Shown one piece after another: positions 1 through 5,393 of a stretch of 5,393 nt of DNA. Source of the DNA: an uncultured Bacilli bacterium (GTDB lineage Bacteria; Bacillota_I; Bacilli_A; RFN20; CAG-826); assembly GCA_944342125.1 (NCBI GenBank), contig CALVMF010000075.1, positions 1 through 5,393 on the forward strand, given 5' to 3'. Within the stretch, counting starts at the first letter, position 1. Each line of letters begins with the position of its first letter. A program made the translations under genes and the position numbers. The notes under the pieces are model-generated. The model did not search any database, was not told the DNA's origin, and saw nothing but the letters and a program-made list of their open reading frames with translations.

Positions 1-69
1 AAGTTGATTGACGAGAGTAGTTTTTCCATGGTCTACGTGAGCGATAATAGCGACATTTCTCATTTTCAT
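1..69 (-). CDS. typA: TypA/BipA translational GTPase, N-terminal fragment (cut by window edge)
   Basis: The minus strand encodes 23 residues beginning MKMRNVAIIAHVDHGKTTLV and running off the window at base 1. Residues 10-17 (AHVDHGKT) are the G1 P-loop of a translation-factor GTPase. The 'RN-AIIAHVDHGKTTL' wording, at the extreme N-terminus, fits TypA/BipA better than LepA, which typically reads 'SIIAHIDHGKST', and better than EF-Tu or EF-G, which have longer leaders. The family binds the ribosome and helps 50S assembly and stress or cold adaptation. The start at base 69 is chosen because GGAGG lies nine bases upstream; the in-frame ATG at base 63 would be 15 bases from it. The gene is divergent from uvrA. 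Only the first 23 codons are visible, so the rest of the protein cannot be judged. Family call is fairly secure; another translational GTPase is the alternative. Confidence 0.88.
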   Translation of the reverse strand, partial: MKMRNVAIIAHVDHGKTTLVNQL

Positions 70-75
70 AAATTA

Positions 76-83
76 CAACCTCC
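76..83 (-). promoter_or_regulatory. Shine-Dalgarno of typA
   Basis: On the minus strand the sequence GGAGGTTG precedes the ATG at base 69, with nine bases between GGAGG and the start codon. It decides the start in favour of base 69 over the ATG at base 63. It also shows that this organism uses canonical ribosome binding sites, which makes their absence at uvrA noticeable. Confidence 0.85.
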
Positions 84-99
84 AAAAAACGCAAATATA

Positions 100-128
100 A
101 AAATACCACATATGAAAGGTTGTTTAAA
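100..128 (-). promoter_or_regulatory. Possible proximal promoter of typA
   Basis: On the minus strand, TTTAAA (bases 128-123) is followed after 17 bases by TATTTT (105-100), preceded by TGG as in an extended -10. Each hexamer matches four of six consensus bases. Transcription would start near base 93, giving a short leader that includes the Shine-Dalgarno. In sequence this AT-rich such matches arise easily by chance, so this is tentative. The more distal TATAAT at 304-309 is the alternative. Confidence 0.3.
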
Positions 129-144
129 TATTTTATATTTAAAC
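122..144. repeat. 9-bp perfect inverted repeat upstream of typA
   Basis: GTTTAAATA (122-130) and TATTTAAAC (136-144) are perfect reverse complements around a 5-base centre. The repeat overlaps the possible -35 of the proximal typA promoter (123-128), where a dimeric regulator could act. If transcription starts farther upstream it would instead form a weak AT hairpin in the leader. It lacks a GC-rich stem, so it is not a convincing terminator. No regulator can be named. Confidence 0.5.
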
Positions 145-303
145 TGGACAGAAAAAATTCTGAAATAATGTTTTAAAGTCTTAAGAAGTGAATTCAATTT
201 TTCGCATCGAAAGATGATATTTTTAAGAAAAAGCCTGCAAAAAGCCATTATTTTTCAAATTCAATTTAATAATTTAATCTCAAAGTGTTTAAATTTGACT
301 TGT

Positions 304-309
304 ATTATA
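304..309 (-). promoter_or_regulatory. Candidate minus-strand -10 element (TATAAT), distal typA promoter
   Basis: The minus strand reads TATAAT exactly at bases 309-304. The best -35 partner is only TTTAAT (331-326, three of six matches, 16-base spacer), so a strong promoter is not shown. If used, the typA mRNA would carry a leader of roughly 230 bases. The cre-like operator fills the spacer between the two hexamers and shares one base with the -10, a placement expected to block RNA polymerase when occupied. Confidence 0.35.
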
Positions 310-323
310 TGAAAGCGTTTTCT
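309..323 (+). promoter_or_regulatory. cre-like operator (CcpA, catabolite control)
   Basis: The 15 bases ATGAAAGCGTTTTCT fit the degenerate cre consensus WTGNAANCGNWNNCW at every position. The 14-base part also fits TGWAARCGYTWNCW, including the central CG and near-dyad symmetry. In Bacillota, CcpA bound to HPr(Ser-P) uses such sites. The site lies 240 bases from the typA start and 139 bases from the uvrA start, between a minus-strand TATAAT and its weak -35. A different LacI-family regulator could use the same core. Whether it controls typA, uvrA-lgt or both cannot be told from sequence. Confidence 0.55.
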
Positions 324-425
324 TTATTAAAGGAAACTTTGATGTGAAATTAATCAAAAATTTGTTTCAGTTAGCAAAATTAAAAATTTTATTTTTATTG
401 AGTGGACTGAGAAGTTCAATTTTCT

Positions 426-453
426 TTTAAAAATTATTATATATTTATATAAT
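426..453 (+). promoter_or_regulatory. Likely uvrA operon promoter, very close to the start codon
   Basis: A perfect TATAAT lies at 448-453, preceded after 16 bases by TTTAAA (426-431, four of six matches to TTGACA). Transcription would start at about base 460, only about three bases before the uvrA ATG at 463. The mRNA would then be leaderless or nearly so, consistent with the missing Shine-Dalgarno. Other AT hexamers nearby (TATTAT at 435-440, TATATT at 440-445) could serve instead and would still leave a leader of only about 10-16 bases. Confidence 0.45.
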
Positions 454-457
454 AATT
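432..457. repeat. 26-bp perfect palindrome (12-bp arms) before uvrA
   Basis: AATTATTATATA (432-443) and TATATAATAATT (446-457) are exact reverse complements around a central TT. The right arm contains the TATAAT proposed as the uvrA -10, and the palindrome ends five bases before the ATG. It could be an operator for a dimeric regulator, an AT-rich cruciform or melting element, or a chance product of extreme AT content. It does not resemble LexA, Fur or PerR boxes that I know. Confidence 0.6.
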
Positions 458-462
458 CGCGT

Positions 463-3324
463 ATGGCAATTAACGAAATTACGATTAAAGGTGCGAAAGT
501 AAATAACCTTAAAGATATTGATCTTACTTTACCAAAGGATAAATTAATAGTATTCACTGGGGTTAGTGGAAGCGGGAAATCCACTTTAGCTTTTGATACT
601 ATTTTTGCTGAAGGTCAAAGAAGATACGTTGAATCTTTGTCTAGCTATGCTAGACAATTTTTGGGAAACTTTGAAAAACCCGATGTTGAGTCAATTGAAG
701 GATTGTCGCCAGCAATTGCAATAGACCAAAAAAGTGTTTCACATAATCCACGTTCTACTGTTGGAACAGTTACTGAAATTTATGATTATCTTCGTCTTTT
801 ATATGCTCGAGTAGGAACACCTTTTTGCCCAACTCATAAGATACCAATTGTGGCTTTTTCTAATCAAAAAATAACCGATTGTATCATGAAAAATCCTTTA
901 AATTCTCGAATACAAATTTTATCTCCTATTGTTCGAAATGAAAAAGGTACATTTAAAGATACGTTAAGTAAAATTAAAGCTAATGGTTTTACTAGAATTC
1001 GCGTTGATGGAGAAATGTTTTTAATCGAAGAGGCTCCAAGTTTAGATAAAAACAAAAGGCACAATATTGATATTGTTATTGATAGAATAGTTTTAAAACC
1101 TGAAAACAAAAGTAGAATTTTTGAAGCTGTCGAGTTAGCAAGCGAATGGGCAAATGGCTTTGTTTTAGTTTTAGCAAACGATGAAGAAACATTATATAGC
1201 GAACATAATGCTTGTCCAATTTGTGGCTTTACTGTTCCTAAATTAGAGCCACGATTATTTTCTTTTAATTCACCTTTAGGATGCTGCCCAGTTTGTGGGG
1301 GTTTAGGAATTTCTCAAGAAGTTGATATTAATTTATTGGTGCCAGATAAAAGTAAATCAATAAACGATGGTGCGATTGTTTATTATAAAAATATTGTTGG
1401 AACTCAAAATCTTGACTGGCAACAATTTAAATATTTGATGGATTATTATCACATTGATTGTGATAAGCCTTTTAAAGAATTAACAAAAGATGAAATCGAT
1501 ATCATTTTAAACGGAAGCAAAGAACCTTTACATTTCAAATTAAGATCTTCAAGCGGAAATATTCAACATAGGGATGGCTTTATTGAAGGAATAAAAACCC
1601 GCATTGAAAGATTATATAAAGAAACAACTAGTGAATTTTATCGAGAATGGTATGGTTCTTTTCTTAAAGATAAAGAGTGTACACGTTGCCACGGGGCTAG
1701 ATTAAATGATGAAGTTTTAAGTGTTCGTATTGATGGCTTAAATATTTATGAAGCTACATGCTTATCTTTAGACAAATTATATGATTTTATTCATGGATTA
1801 AGGCAGAAATTAACACCATATGATTTAGCAGTTTCAGGGATGATTATCACTGAAATTGAAAATAGAACAAAATTTTTAATCGATGTCGGTTTGGATTATC
1901 TAACATTAGCGAGAATGTCGATGACCTTAAGTGGTGGAGAATCACAACGAATTCGTTTAGCAACCCAAATTGGTAGTAAGCTTTCTGGAGTTTTGTATGT
2001 TTTAGATGAGCCTTCGATTGGTTTACATCAAAAAGACAGTGAAAAACTCATTATGACTTTAAAAGAGATGCGCGACCTTGGAAATACTTTAATTGTTGTT
2101 GAACACGATGATGAGATGATAAAAGCAGCCGATTACATTGTAGATATTGGACCAAATGCTGGAGTTCATGGTGGTGAAGTTGTAGCAGCTGGAAGTTTAG
2201 AAGATATCAAAAATGCAAAAAACTCGATAACTGGCGATTATTTAGCTGGTAGAAAATATATCCCAGTCCCTTATTCTAGAAGGAAAGGTAATGGCAATTT
2301 CTTAGAAATTAGTGGTTGTACAGTCAATAATTTAAATAACATAAGCGCCAAATTTCCTTTAGGATGCTTTATTTGTGTCACAGGAGTTAGTGGAAGTGGC
2401 AAATCTTCACTCGTTAATGAAACTTTATATAATTCAATTTATGGTTTGATGGAGCATAAAGATGTTGATCATGGACCATATAAATCGCTTAAAGGTCTTG
2501 AAAATGTTGATAAAGTTATCAATATTTCTCAAGAACCAATTGGAAAAACGCCAAGAAGCAATCCTGCAACATATGTAAAAGCTTTTGATGATATTCGTGA
2601 CATTTTTGCGCAAACTCTTGATGCAAAAGCTAAAGGTTTCGATAAAGGCAGATTTTCTTTTAATGTACCTGGAGGAAGATGTGAACACTGCCAAGGTGCA
2701 GGTGTTACTCGAATACCAATGAATTTTTTACCTGATGTTTACGTTAAATGTGATGAATGCGATGGAAAAAGATATAACGAAGAAACCTTACAAGTCACTT
2801 ATAAAGGTAAAAACATCTATGATGTTTTAGAAATGACTATTGAAGATGCATACGAATTTTTTAAACCACATGTCTCTTTGGCTAGAAAACTTAAAACATT
2901 AATTGATGTCGGGTTAGGTTATATTAAAGTAGGGCAACCAGCTACAACTTTATCAGGTGGCGAAGCTCAAAGAGTAAAGCTAGCTTATTATTTACAAAGA
3001 CGACCAACAGGCAAAACTCTTTACATTCTCGATGAGCCAACGACTGGTTTGCATGTTAATGATGTAAAAAAATTACTCGAAGTTTTAGATAGAATAGTCA
3101 ATAATGGTGATACCGTGCTAGTTATTGAACATAATTTAGATGTCATTAAAGTAGCGGATTATATTATAGATTTAGGACCTGGAGGAGGAAATAAAGGTGG
3201 CAATATTATTGCTAAAGGTACTCCTGAAGAGGTCGCTAAAGTAAAAGAATCTTTTACGGGACAATATTTAAAAAGAGTCCTAGAAGAAGACAAAAAGAGA
3301 AAGGAGAAAATCATCAATGAGTGA
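463..3324 (+). CDS. uvrA: UvrA, excinuclease ABC subunit A
   Basis: This complete 953-residue protein is the ATP-dependent damage-sensing subunit of nucleotide excision repair; as a dimer it scans DNA and loads UvrB at lesions. Two ABC ATPase modules are intact: Walker A GVSGSGKS at 33-40 and 641-648, signatures LSGGESQRIRLA (489-500) and LSGGEAQRVKLA (830-841), Walker B LDEP at 514-517 and 856-859, and H-loop histidines 548 and 890. CxxC zinc-binding pairs occur at 251/254 with 275/278, at 406/409, and at 740/743 with 763/766, alongside an FCPTH motif (121-125). Length is normal for the family. ATG 463 is the only canonical start: no in-frame ATG, GTG or TTG lies between it and the stop at 340-342, and the N-terminus aligns with other UvrAs. 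There is no Shine-Dalgarno. uvrB is not adjacent, and the 3' end overlaps lgt by eight bases. Confidence 0.98.
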   Translation: MAINEITIKGAKVNNLKDIDLTLPKDKLIVFTGVSGSGKSTLAFDTIFAEGQRRYVESLSSYARQFLGNFEKPDVESIEGLSPAIAIDQKSVSHNPRSTVGTVTEIYDYLRLLYARVGTPFCPTHKIPIVAFSNQKITDCIMKNPLNSRIQILSPIVRNEKGTFKDTLSKIKANGFTRIRVDGEMFLIEEAPSLDKNKRHNIDIVIDRIVLKPENKSRIFEAVELASEWANGFVLVLANDEETLYSEHNACPICGFTVPKLEPRLFSFNSPLGCCPVCGGLGISQEVDINLLVPDKSKSINDGAIVYYKNIVGTQNLDWQQFKYLMDYYHIDCDKPFKELTKDEIDIILNGSKEPLHFKLRSSSGNIQHRDGFIEGIKTRIERLYKETTSEFYREWYGSFLKDKECTRCHGARLNDEVLSVRIDGLNIYEATCLSLDKLYDFIHGLRQKLTPYDLAVSGMIITEIENRTKFLIDVGLDYLTLARMSMTLSGGESQRIRLATQIGSKLSGVLYVLDEPSIGLHQKDSEKLIMTLKEMRDLGNTLIVVEHDDEMIKAADYIVDIGPNAGVHGGEVVAAGSLEDIKNAKNSITGDYLAGRKYIPVPYSRRKGNGNFLEISGCTVNNLNNISAKFPLGCFICVTGVSGSGKSSLVNETLYNSIYGLMEHKDVDHGPYKSLKGLENVDKVINISQEPIGKTPRSNPATYVKAFDDIRDIFAQTLDAKAKGFDKGRFSFNVPGGRCEHCQGAGVTRIPMNFLPDVYVKCDECDGKRYNEETLQVTYKGKNIYDVLEMTIEDAYEFFKPHVSLARKLKTLIDVGLGYIKVGQPATTLSGGEAQRVKLAYYLQRRPTGKTLYILDEPTTGLHVNDVKKLLEVLDRIVNNGDTVLVIEHNLDVIKVADYIIDLGPGGGNKGGNIIAKGTPEEVAKVKESFTGQYLKRVLEEDKKRKEKIINE
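3300..3306 (+). promoter_or_regulatory. Shine-Dalgarno of lgt, inside uvrA
   Basis: AAAGGAG lies within the last codons of uvrA, ten bases before the lgt ATG at 3317. It supports that start and independent ribosome loading on lgt in addition to coupling through the ATGAGTGA overlap. Confidence 0.8.
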
Positions 3325-4858
3325 AGCAATCTACTATATTGCGATGGTTTTATTTTTACTATCAGCAATAGGCTATGGCGTCTTTTTGACTCTAACTATT
3401 AAAAACAAATTACGCCTCGATTTAAAACAGTTATTTTTGAAAAATACCTTAGTTTTGCAGGGTTTTTCTCTTGGAATAGCCATTTCTTTAATGCTTTTTA
3501 CATTGGCTTTTTATCTAGATCCAGTGACTTTAGATTTAATAAGCGCTAATGGATTAGTGCTAGATGCTCAGCATCAATTCTTATCTTACTTTTTTGTAAT
3601 CCTTTTTGCTTTATTTGGAATGAGTTTTCTCACCGCTTTTTTCTATTATTTCTATTTAGATAACTTGGATTTAAAAATAAGAAAATTCTTTAAATATATA
3701 ATGATTTTTTCTGTTCCTTTACTTTTGATTTCCTTTTTTGCAATGAGTGAAGGCAACGCACCTTATTTAAGTTATCCACTTTGTAATTCTTTATATATCG
3801 GAAGTCATGGAATTAAATTTATTAATTCCTATGTCAAACCTGAACCATATTACGCTTTAAATGAGAGCGGAGTTAGGGCTTTAGATGGCGGATTTGTCAT
3901 CGCTTTTTATGCAATTTTCATTTTAAGTGGTGCTCTTCTTGTTTTAGCTATAACAGATCATTTAATTTATAAACATTATGGAAAGCACGGACTTGGAACT
4001 ACCTGCTTTTTAATTGCTTTCCCAATGGGATTAATTGGTGCACGTTTATGGTATGTTGTTTTAGACATAACAAAATTAGGCAATGCATCGCATTTTATTA
4101 CCAATCCAATTAGCATAATTAATTTTACTGAAGGCGGATTAGGAATAATGGGAGGAGCTATTTTAGGTATTATTTCTGGTGTTGGAGTAATGCTTTATTT
4201 TAAATATATTCGTAAAAACCCAGACTATACAAAAATGAGTTACCTTAGACTTGCTGATTTTATAGTTCCAGCCATCTTAATTGCTCAGGCAATCGGTCGA
4301 TTTGGTAACTTTTTCAACGCAGAAGTCCATGGAAATGAAATTCCTATTGATTCTTTAGCTTGGATGCCAACATTTATGAAGCTTAATTATCAATATAACT
4401 ATAATCGCTTTATTTCTGATCCAGGGATGGTTTATTTACCACTTTCAACAATTGAAACTTTAACTAATTTATTTGGCTATTTCTTAATTTACTTTGGAAT
4501 AGTTAAGGGTTTAGGGAAATATCACGCCGAAGGGAGTGCGGTTGGCTGGTATCTTGCTTGGTATGGTTTAACTAGAGCATTACTTGAACCTTTAAGATAT
4601 GGTGAATTTGAATATGAAGCTAGTGTTGTTACAAGTTATGTCATGCTTGGAGGTGGATTAGCGATCGTCATTGTTTTTGTTGCCTTAAAAATATTAAGAG
4701 AGAAAAAACTTTTGTTATTTAAAAATTCAACCTTTAAAGATATGACAATGGTCGATGAATCGATGAGCAAGGAACAACTTTATAGAAATATTGCGATTCT
4801 AGGAACTGTAATATTTGTATTCATTGTTTTCATAATTATTTGTTTTATTAAATGGTAA
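3317..4858 (+). CDS. lgt: Prolipoprotein diacylglyceryl transferase (Lgt), long form with extra N-terminal membrane domain
   Basis: Lgt transfers diacylglycerol from phosphatidylglycerol to the lipobox cysteine of prolipoproteins in the cytoplasmic membrane. The family signature G-R-x-[GA]-N-F-x-N-x-E-x2-G is complete at 327-339 (GRFGNFFNAEVHG), giving counterparts of E. coli R143, N146 and G154. Y416 and R420 in WYGLTR match E. coli Y235 and R239, and Y198 probably matches Y26. The protein has 513 residues, whereas Lgt usually has about 260-300. The core spans about 180-460 with roughly seven membrane helices. Before it lie four extra hydrophobic segments (about 5-27, 43-67, 87-113, 124-143), and after it a further helix (491-511). 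Two oddities: the position of E. coli H103 is M278 (GGLGIMGG), and the usual HPxxLYE motif reads LPLSTIE (374-380). The start is supported by a Shine-Dalgarno, and the gene overlaps both neighbours. Family membership is secure; full activity is inferred. Confidence 0.93.
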   Translation: MSEAIYYIAMVLFLLSAIGYGVFLTLTIKNKLRLDLKQLFLKNTLVLQGFSLGIAISLMLFTLAFYLDPVTLDLISANGLVLDAQHQFLSYFFVILFALFGMSFLTAFFYYFYLDNLDLKIRKFFKYIMIFSVPLLLISFFAMSEGNAPYLSYPLCNSLYIGSHGIKFINSYVKPEPYYALNESGVRALDGGFVIAFYAIFILSGALLVLAITDHLIYKHYGKHGLGTTCFLIAFPMGLIGARLWYVVLDITKLGNASHFITNPISIINFTEGGLGIMGGAILGIISGVGVMLYFKYIRKNPDYTKMSYLRLADFIVPAILIAQAIGRFGNFFNAEVHGNEIPIDSLAWMPTFMKLNYQYNYNRFISDPGMVYLPLSTIETLTNLFGYFLIYFGIVKGLGKYHAEGSAVGWYLAWYGLTRALLEPLRYGEFEYEASVVTSYVMLGGGLAIVIVFVALKILREKKLLLFKNSTFKDMTMVDESMSKEQLYRNIAILGTVIFVFIVFIIICFIKW

Positions 4859-5393
4859 AATTATTAATTTTTGATATGGATGGAACTTTAATCGATACCG
4901 ATGAAGTTCTTTTTAAAACATGGTCTGAATTATTTAGACTTTATAAACCAAAAGACTATGTTATTGACCGCGAAATGATTAGAGGTTTTAGTGGCCCACC
5001 TGTTGAAGAATCAATTCATAGAGCTTTTCCTGAAAAAGATCCTGATTTTATATTAAAAGAATATCGAAAAAGAACTGCTAAATATTACGACTCAGATTTG
5101 ACATTTTTTCCTCACGAGAAGGAAATATTAGAAGCTTTATATAAAGAAGGGCTAATTTTAACTATTTCGACTAGCAAAAATAGACCTATGGCTTTAAAAT
5201 GCCTTGAAATTTTAGGTGTTAAAAACCTTTTTTCAATGATGATAACTTCTTCGGAACCTTTACCTCATAAACCAGATCCAGCATCACTTCTTAAAATTAT
5301 GGAAACATATAAAATTAAAAAAGAAGAAGCCTTGATGATAGGCGACACTGGTTTTGATGCTTTAGCCGCAAAAAATGCTGGTATAAAAAGTGT
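4852..5393 (+). CDS. HAD-superfamily (subfamily IA) phosphatase, PpaX/Gph-like, 3' end cut by window edge
   Basis: The frame opens with MVKLLIFDMDGTLIDTD and runs 180 codons to the window edge without a stop. All four HAD motifs are visible: DMDGT (nucleophile D8, acid/base D10), motif II LTISTSK with T107, motif III K140 in HKPDP, and motif IV GDTGFD with D165 and D169. A helical cap lies between (about 15-85), with FSGPP at 46-50 where PpaX proteins have a GP motif. These enzymes hydrolyse phosphate esters or pyrophosphate via an aspartyl-phosphate. Position directly after lgt favours PpaX, the pyrophosphatase found after hprK-lgt in Bacillus, but a phosphoglycolate phosphatase or beta-phosphoglucomutase relative is possible, so no symbol is given. 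The ATG overlaps the lgt stop by seven bases and has no Shine-Dalgarno, so translation probably depends on termination of lgt. Confidence 0.9.
   Translation, partial: MVKLLIFDMDGTLIDTDEVLFKTWSELFRLYKPKDYVIDREMIRGFSGPPVEESIHRAFPEKDPDFILKEYRKRTAKYYDSDLTFFPHEKEILEALYKEGLILTISTSKNRPMALKCLEILGVKNLFSMMITSSEPLPHKPDPASLLKIMETYKIKKEEALMIGDTGFDALAAKNAGIKS

Larger units (their letters stand above)
84..462. other. Divergent intergenic region between typA and uvrA
   Basis: This is 379 bases of very AT-rich non-coding sequence between two divergent genes. It should contain both promoters. I see a cre-like operator (309-323), a minus-strand TATAAT (304-309), a plus-strand TATAAT (448-453), a 9-bp inverted repeat (122-144), a 12-bp-armed palindrome (432-457), and a short direct repeat AAAAAGCC at 228-235 and 239-246. 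No LexA-type box (GAAC-N4-GTTC) was found although uvrA is an SOS gene in many Bacilli. I recognise no riboswitch, T-box or tRNA. One 60-codon minus-strand reading frame (248-66) is present but not convincing. Confidence 0.8.

Noticed and set aside
228..246. Direct repeat AAAAAGCC with 11-base period
   Set aside because: Too short and too A-rich to call a regulatory element; no inverted partner that would form a stem.
66..248. 60-codon minus-strand reading frame whose TGA overlaps the typA ATG (ATGA), as in a coupled leader peptide
   Set aside because: There is no Shine-Dalgarno before its ATG, its composition is what AT-rich random sequence yields (Phe, Lys, Ile, Leu), and its C-terminus merely translates the typA ribosome binding site. 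The ATGA overlap is intriguing but insufficient.
295..329. TTGACT (295-300) as a plus-strand -35 for uvrA
   Set aside because: No acceptable -10 lies 15-19 bases downstream; the nearest plausible hexamer is 23 bases away, and uvrA is far downstream.
376..390. AAAATT-AAA-AATTTT inverted repeat followed by a T-rich run, resembling a terminator
   Set aside because: The stem has no G or C, and no gene ends upstream on the plus strand, so a terminator is not expected here.
354..584. 76-codon minus-strand reading frame across the uvrA start
   Set aside because: It overlaps the well-supported UvrA N-terminus on the opposite strand and would remove the promoter region; no ribosome binding site or family resemblance.
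864..1109. Minus-strand reading frame within uvrA
   Set aside because: Antisense shadow of conserved uvrA coding sequence.
559..2406. Repeated sequence at the two Walker A regions of uvrA (559-582 and 2383-2406)
   Set aside because: Expected from the two homologous ABC modules of UvrA; not a mobile or recombinational repeat.
2434..2694. Minus-strand reading frame within the second half of uvrA
   Set aside because: Antisense shadow of the conserved second ATPase module; no independent support.
463..3324. Possible use of TGA as tryptophan (Mycoplasma-type code)
   Set aside because: All tryptophans in the three plus-strand genes are TGG, and uvrA ends naturally at TGA at the normal family length.
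3159..3368. Minus-strand reading frame across the uvrA-lgt junction
   Set aside because: Antisense shadow of two real genes.

Overview
The window is AT-rich (about 30% GC by eye). It reads as a low-GC Bacillota chromosome, probably class Bacilli in the broad sense, and holds four housekeeping-type genes. Tryptophan is encoded by TGG throughout, and no in-frame TGA occurs in the 953- and 513-codon reading frames. The standard bacterial code therefore applies, not the Mycoplasma code. I cannot name the species.

Layout. Bases 1-69 (minus strand) hold the first 23 codons of typA/bipA, a ribosome-associated translational GTPase, with a strong Shine-Dalgarno. Bases 84-462 are a divergent intergenic region with no convincing gene. 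It contains a near-perfect CcpA-type cre operator (309-323) next to a minus-strand TATAAT, a 9-bp inverted repeat in front of typA (122-144), and a perfect 12-bp-armed AT palindrome (432-457) ending 5 bases before uvrA. The remainder is a tightly packed plus-strand operon: uvrA (463-3324, complete), lgt (3317-4858, complete, unusually long) and a HAD-family phosphatase resembling PpaX (4852 to the window end, partial). The genes overlap by 8 and 7 bases, so co-transcription and translational coupling are likely.

Function. UvrA is the damage-recognition ATPase of nucleotide excision repair. Lgt is the first enzyme of lipoprotein maturation in the membrane. The HAD enzyme is a small-molecule phosphatase or pyrophosphatase. 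These functions are not one pathway. The grouping resembles the Bacilli neighbourhood uvrB-uvrA-...-hprK-lgt-ppaX, here without uvrB before uvrA and without hprK between uvrA and lgt.

The least ordinary items are three. The Lgt protein is 513 residues, with about 180 extra N-terminal residues (four predicted membrane segments), an extra C-terminal helix, and changes at several positions normally conserved in the family. The uvrA start has no Shine-Dalgarno and a TATAAT only nine bases upstream, suggesting a leaderless mRNA. The divergent promoter region carries a cre-like site. I see no mobile element, CRISPR, RNA gene or novel multi-gene system here.
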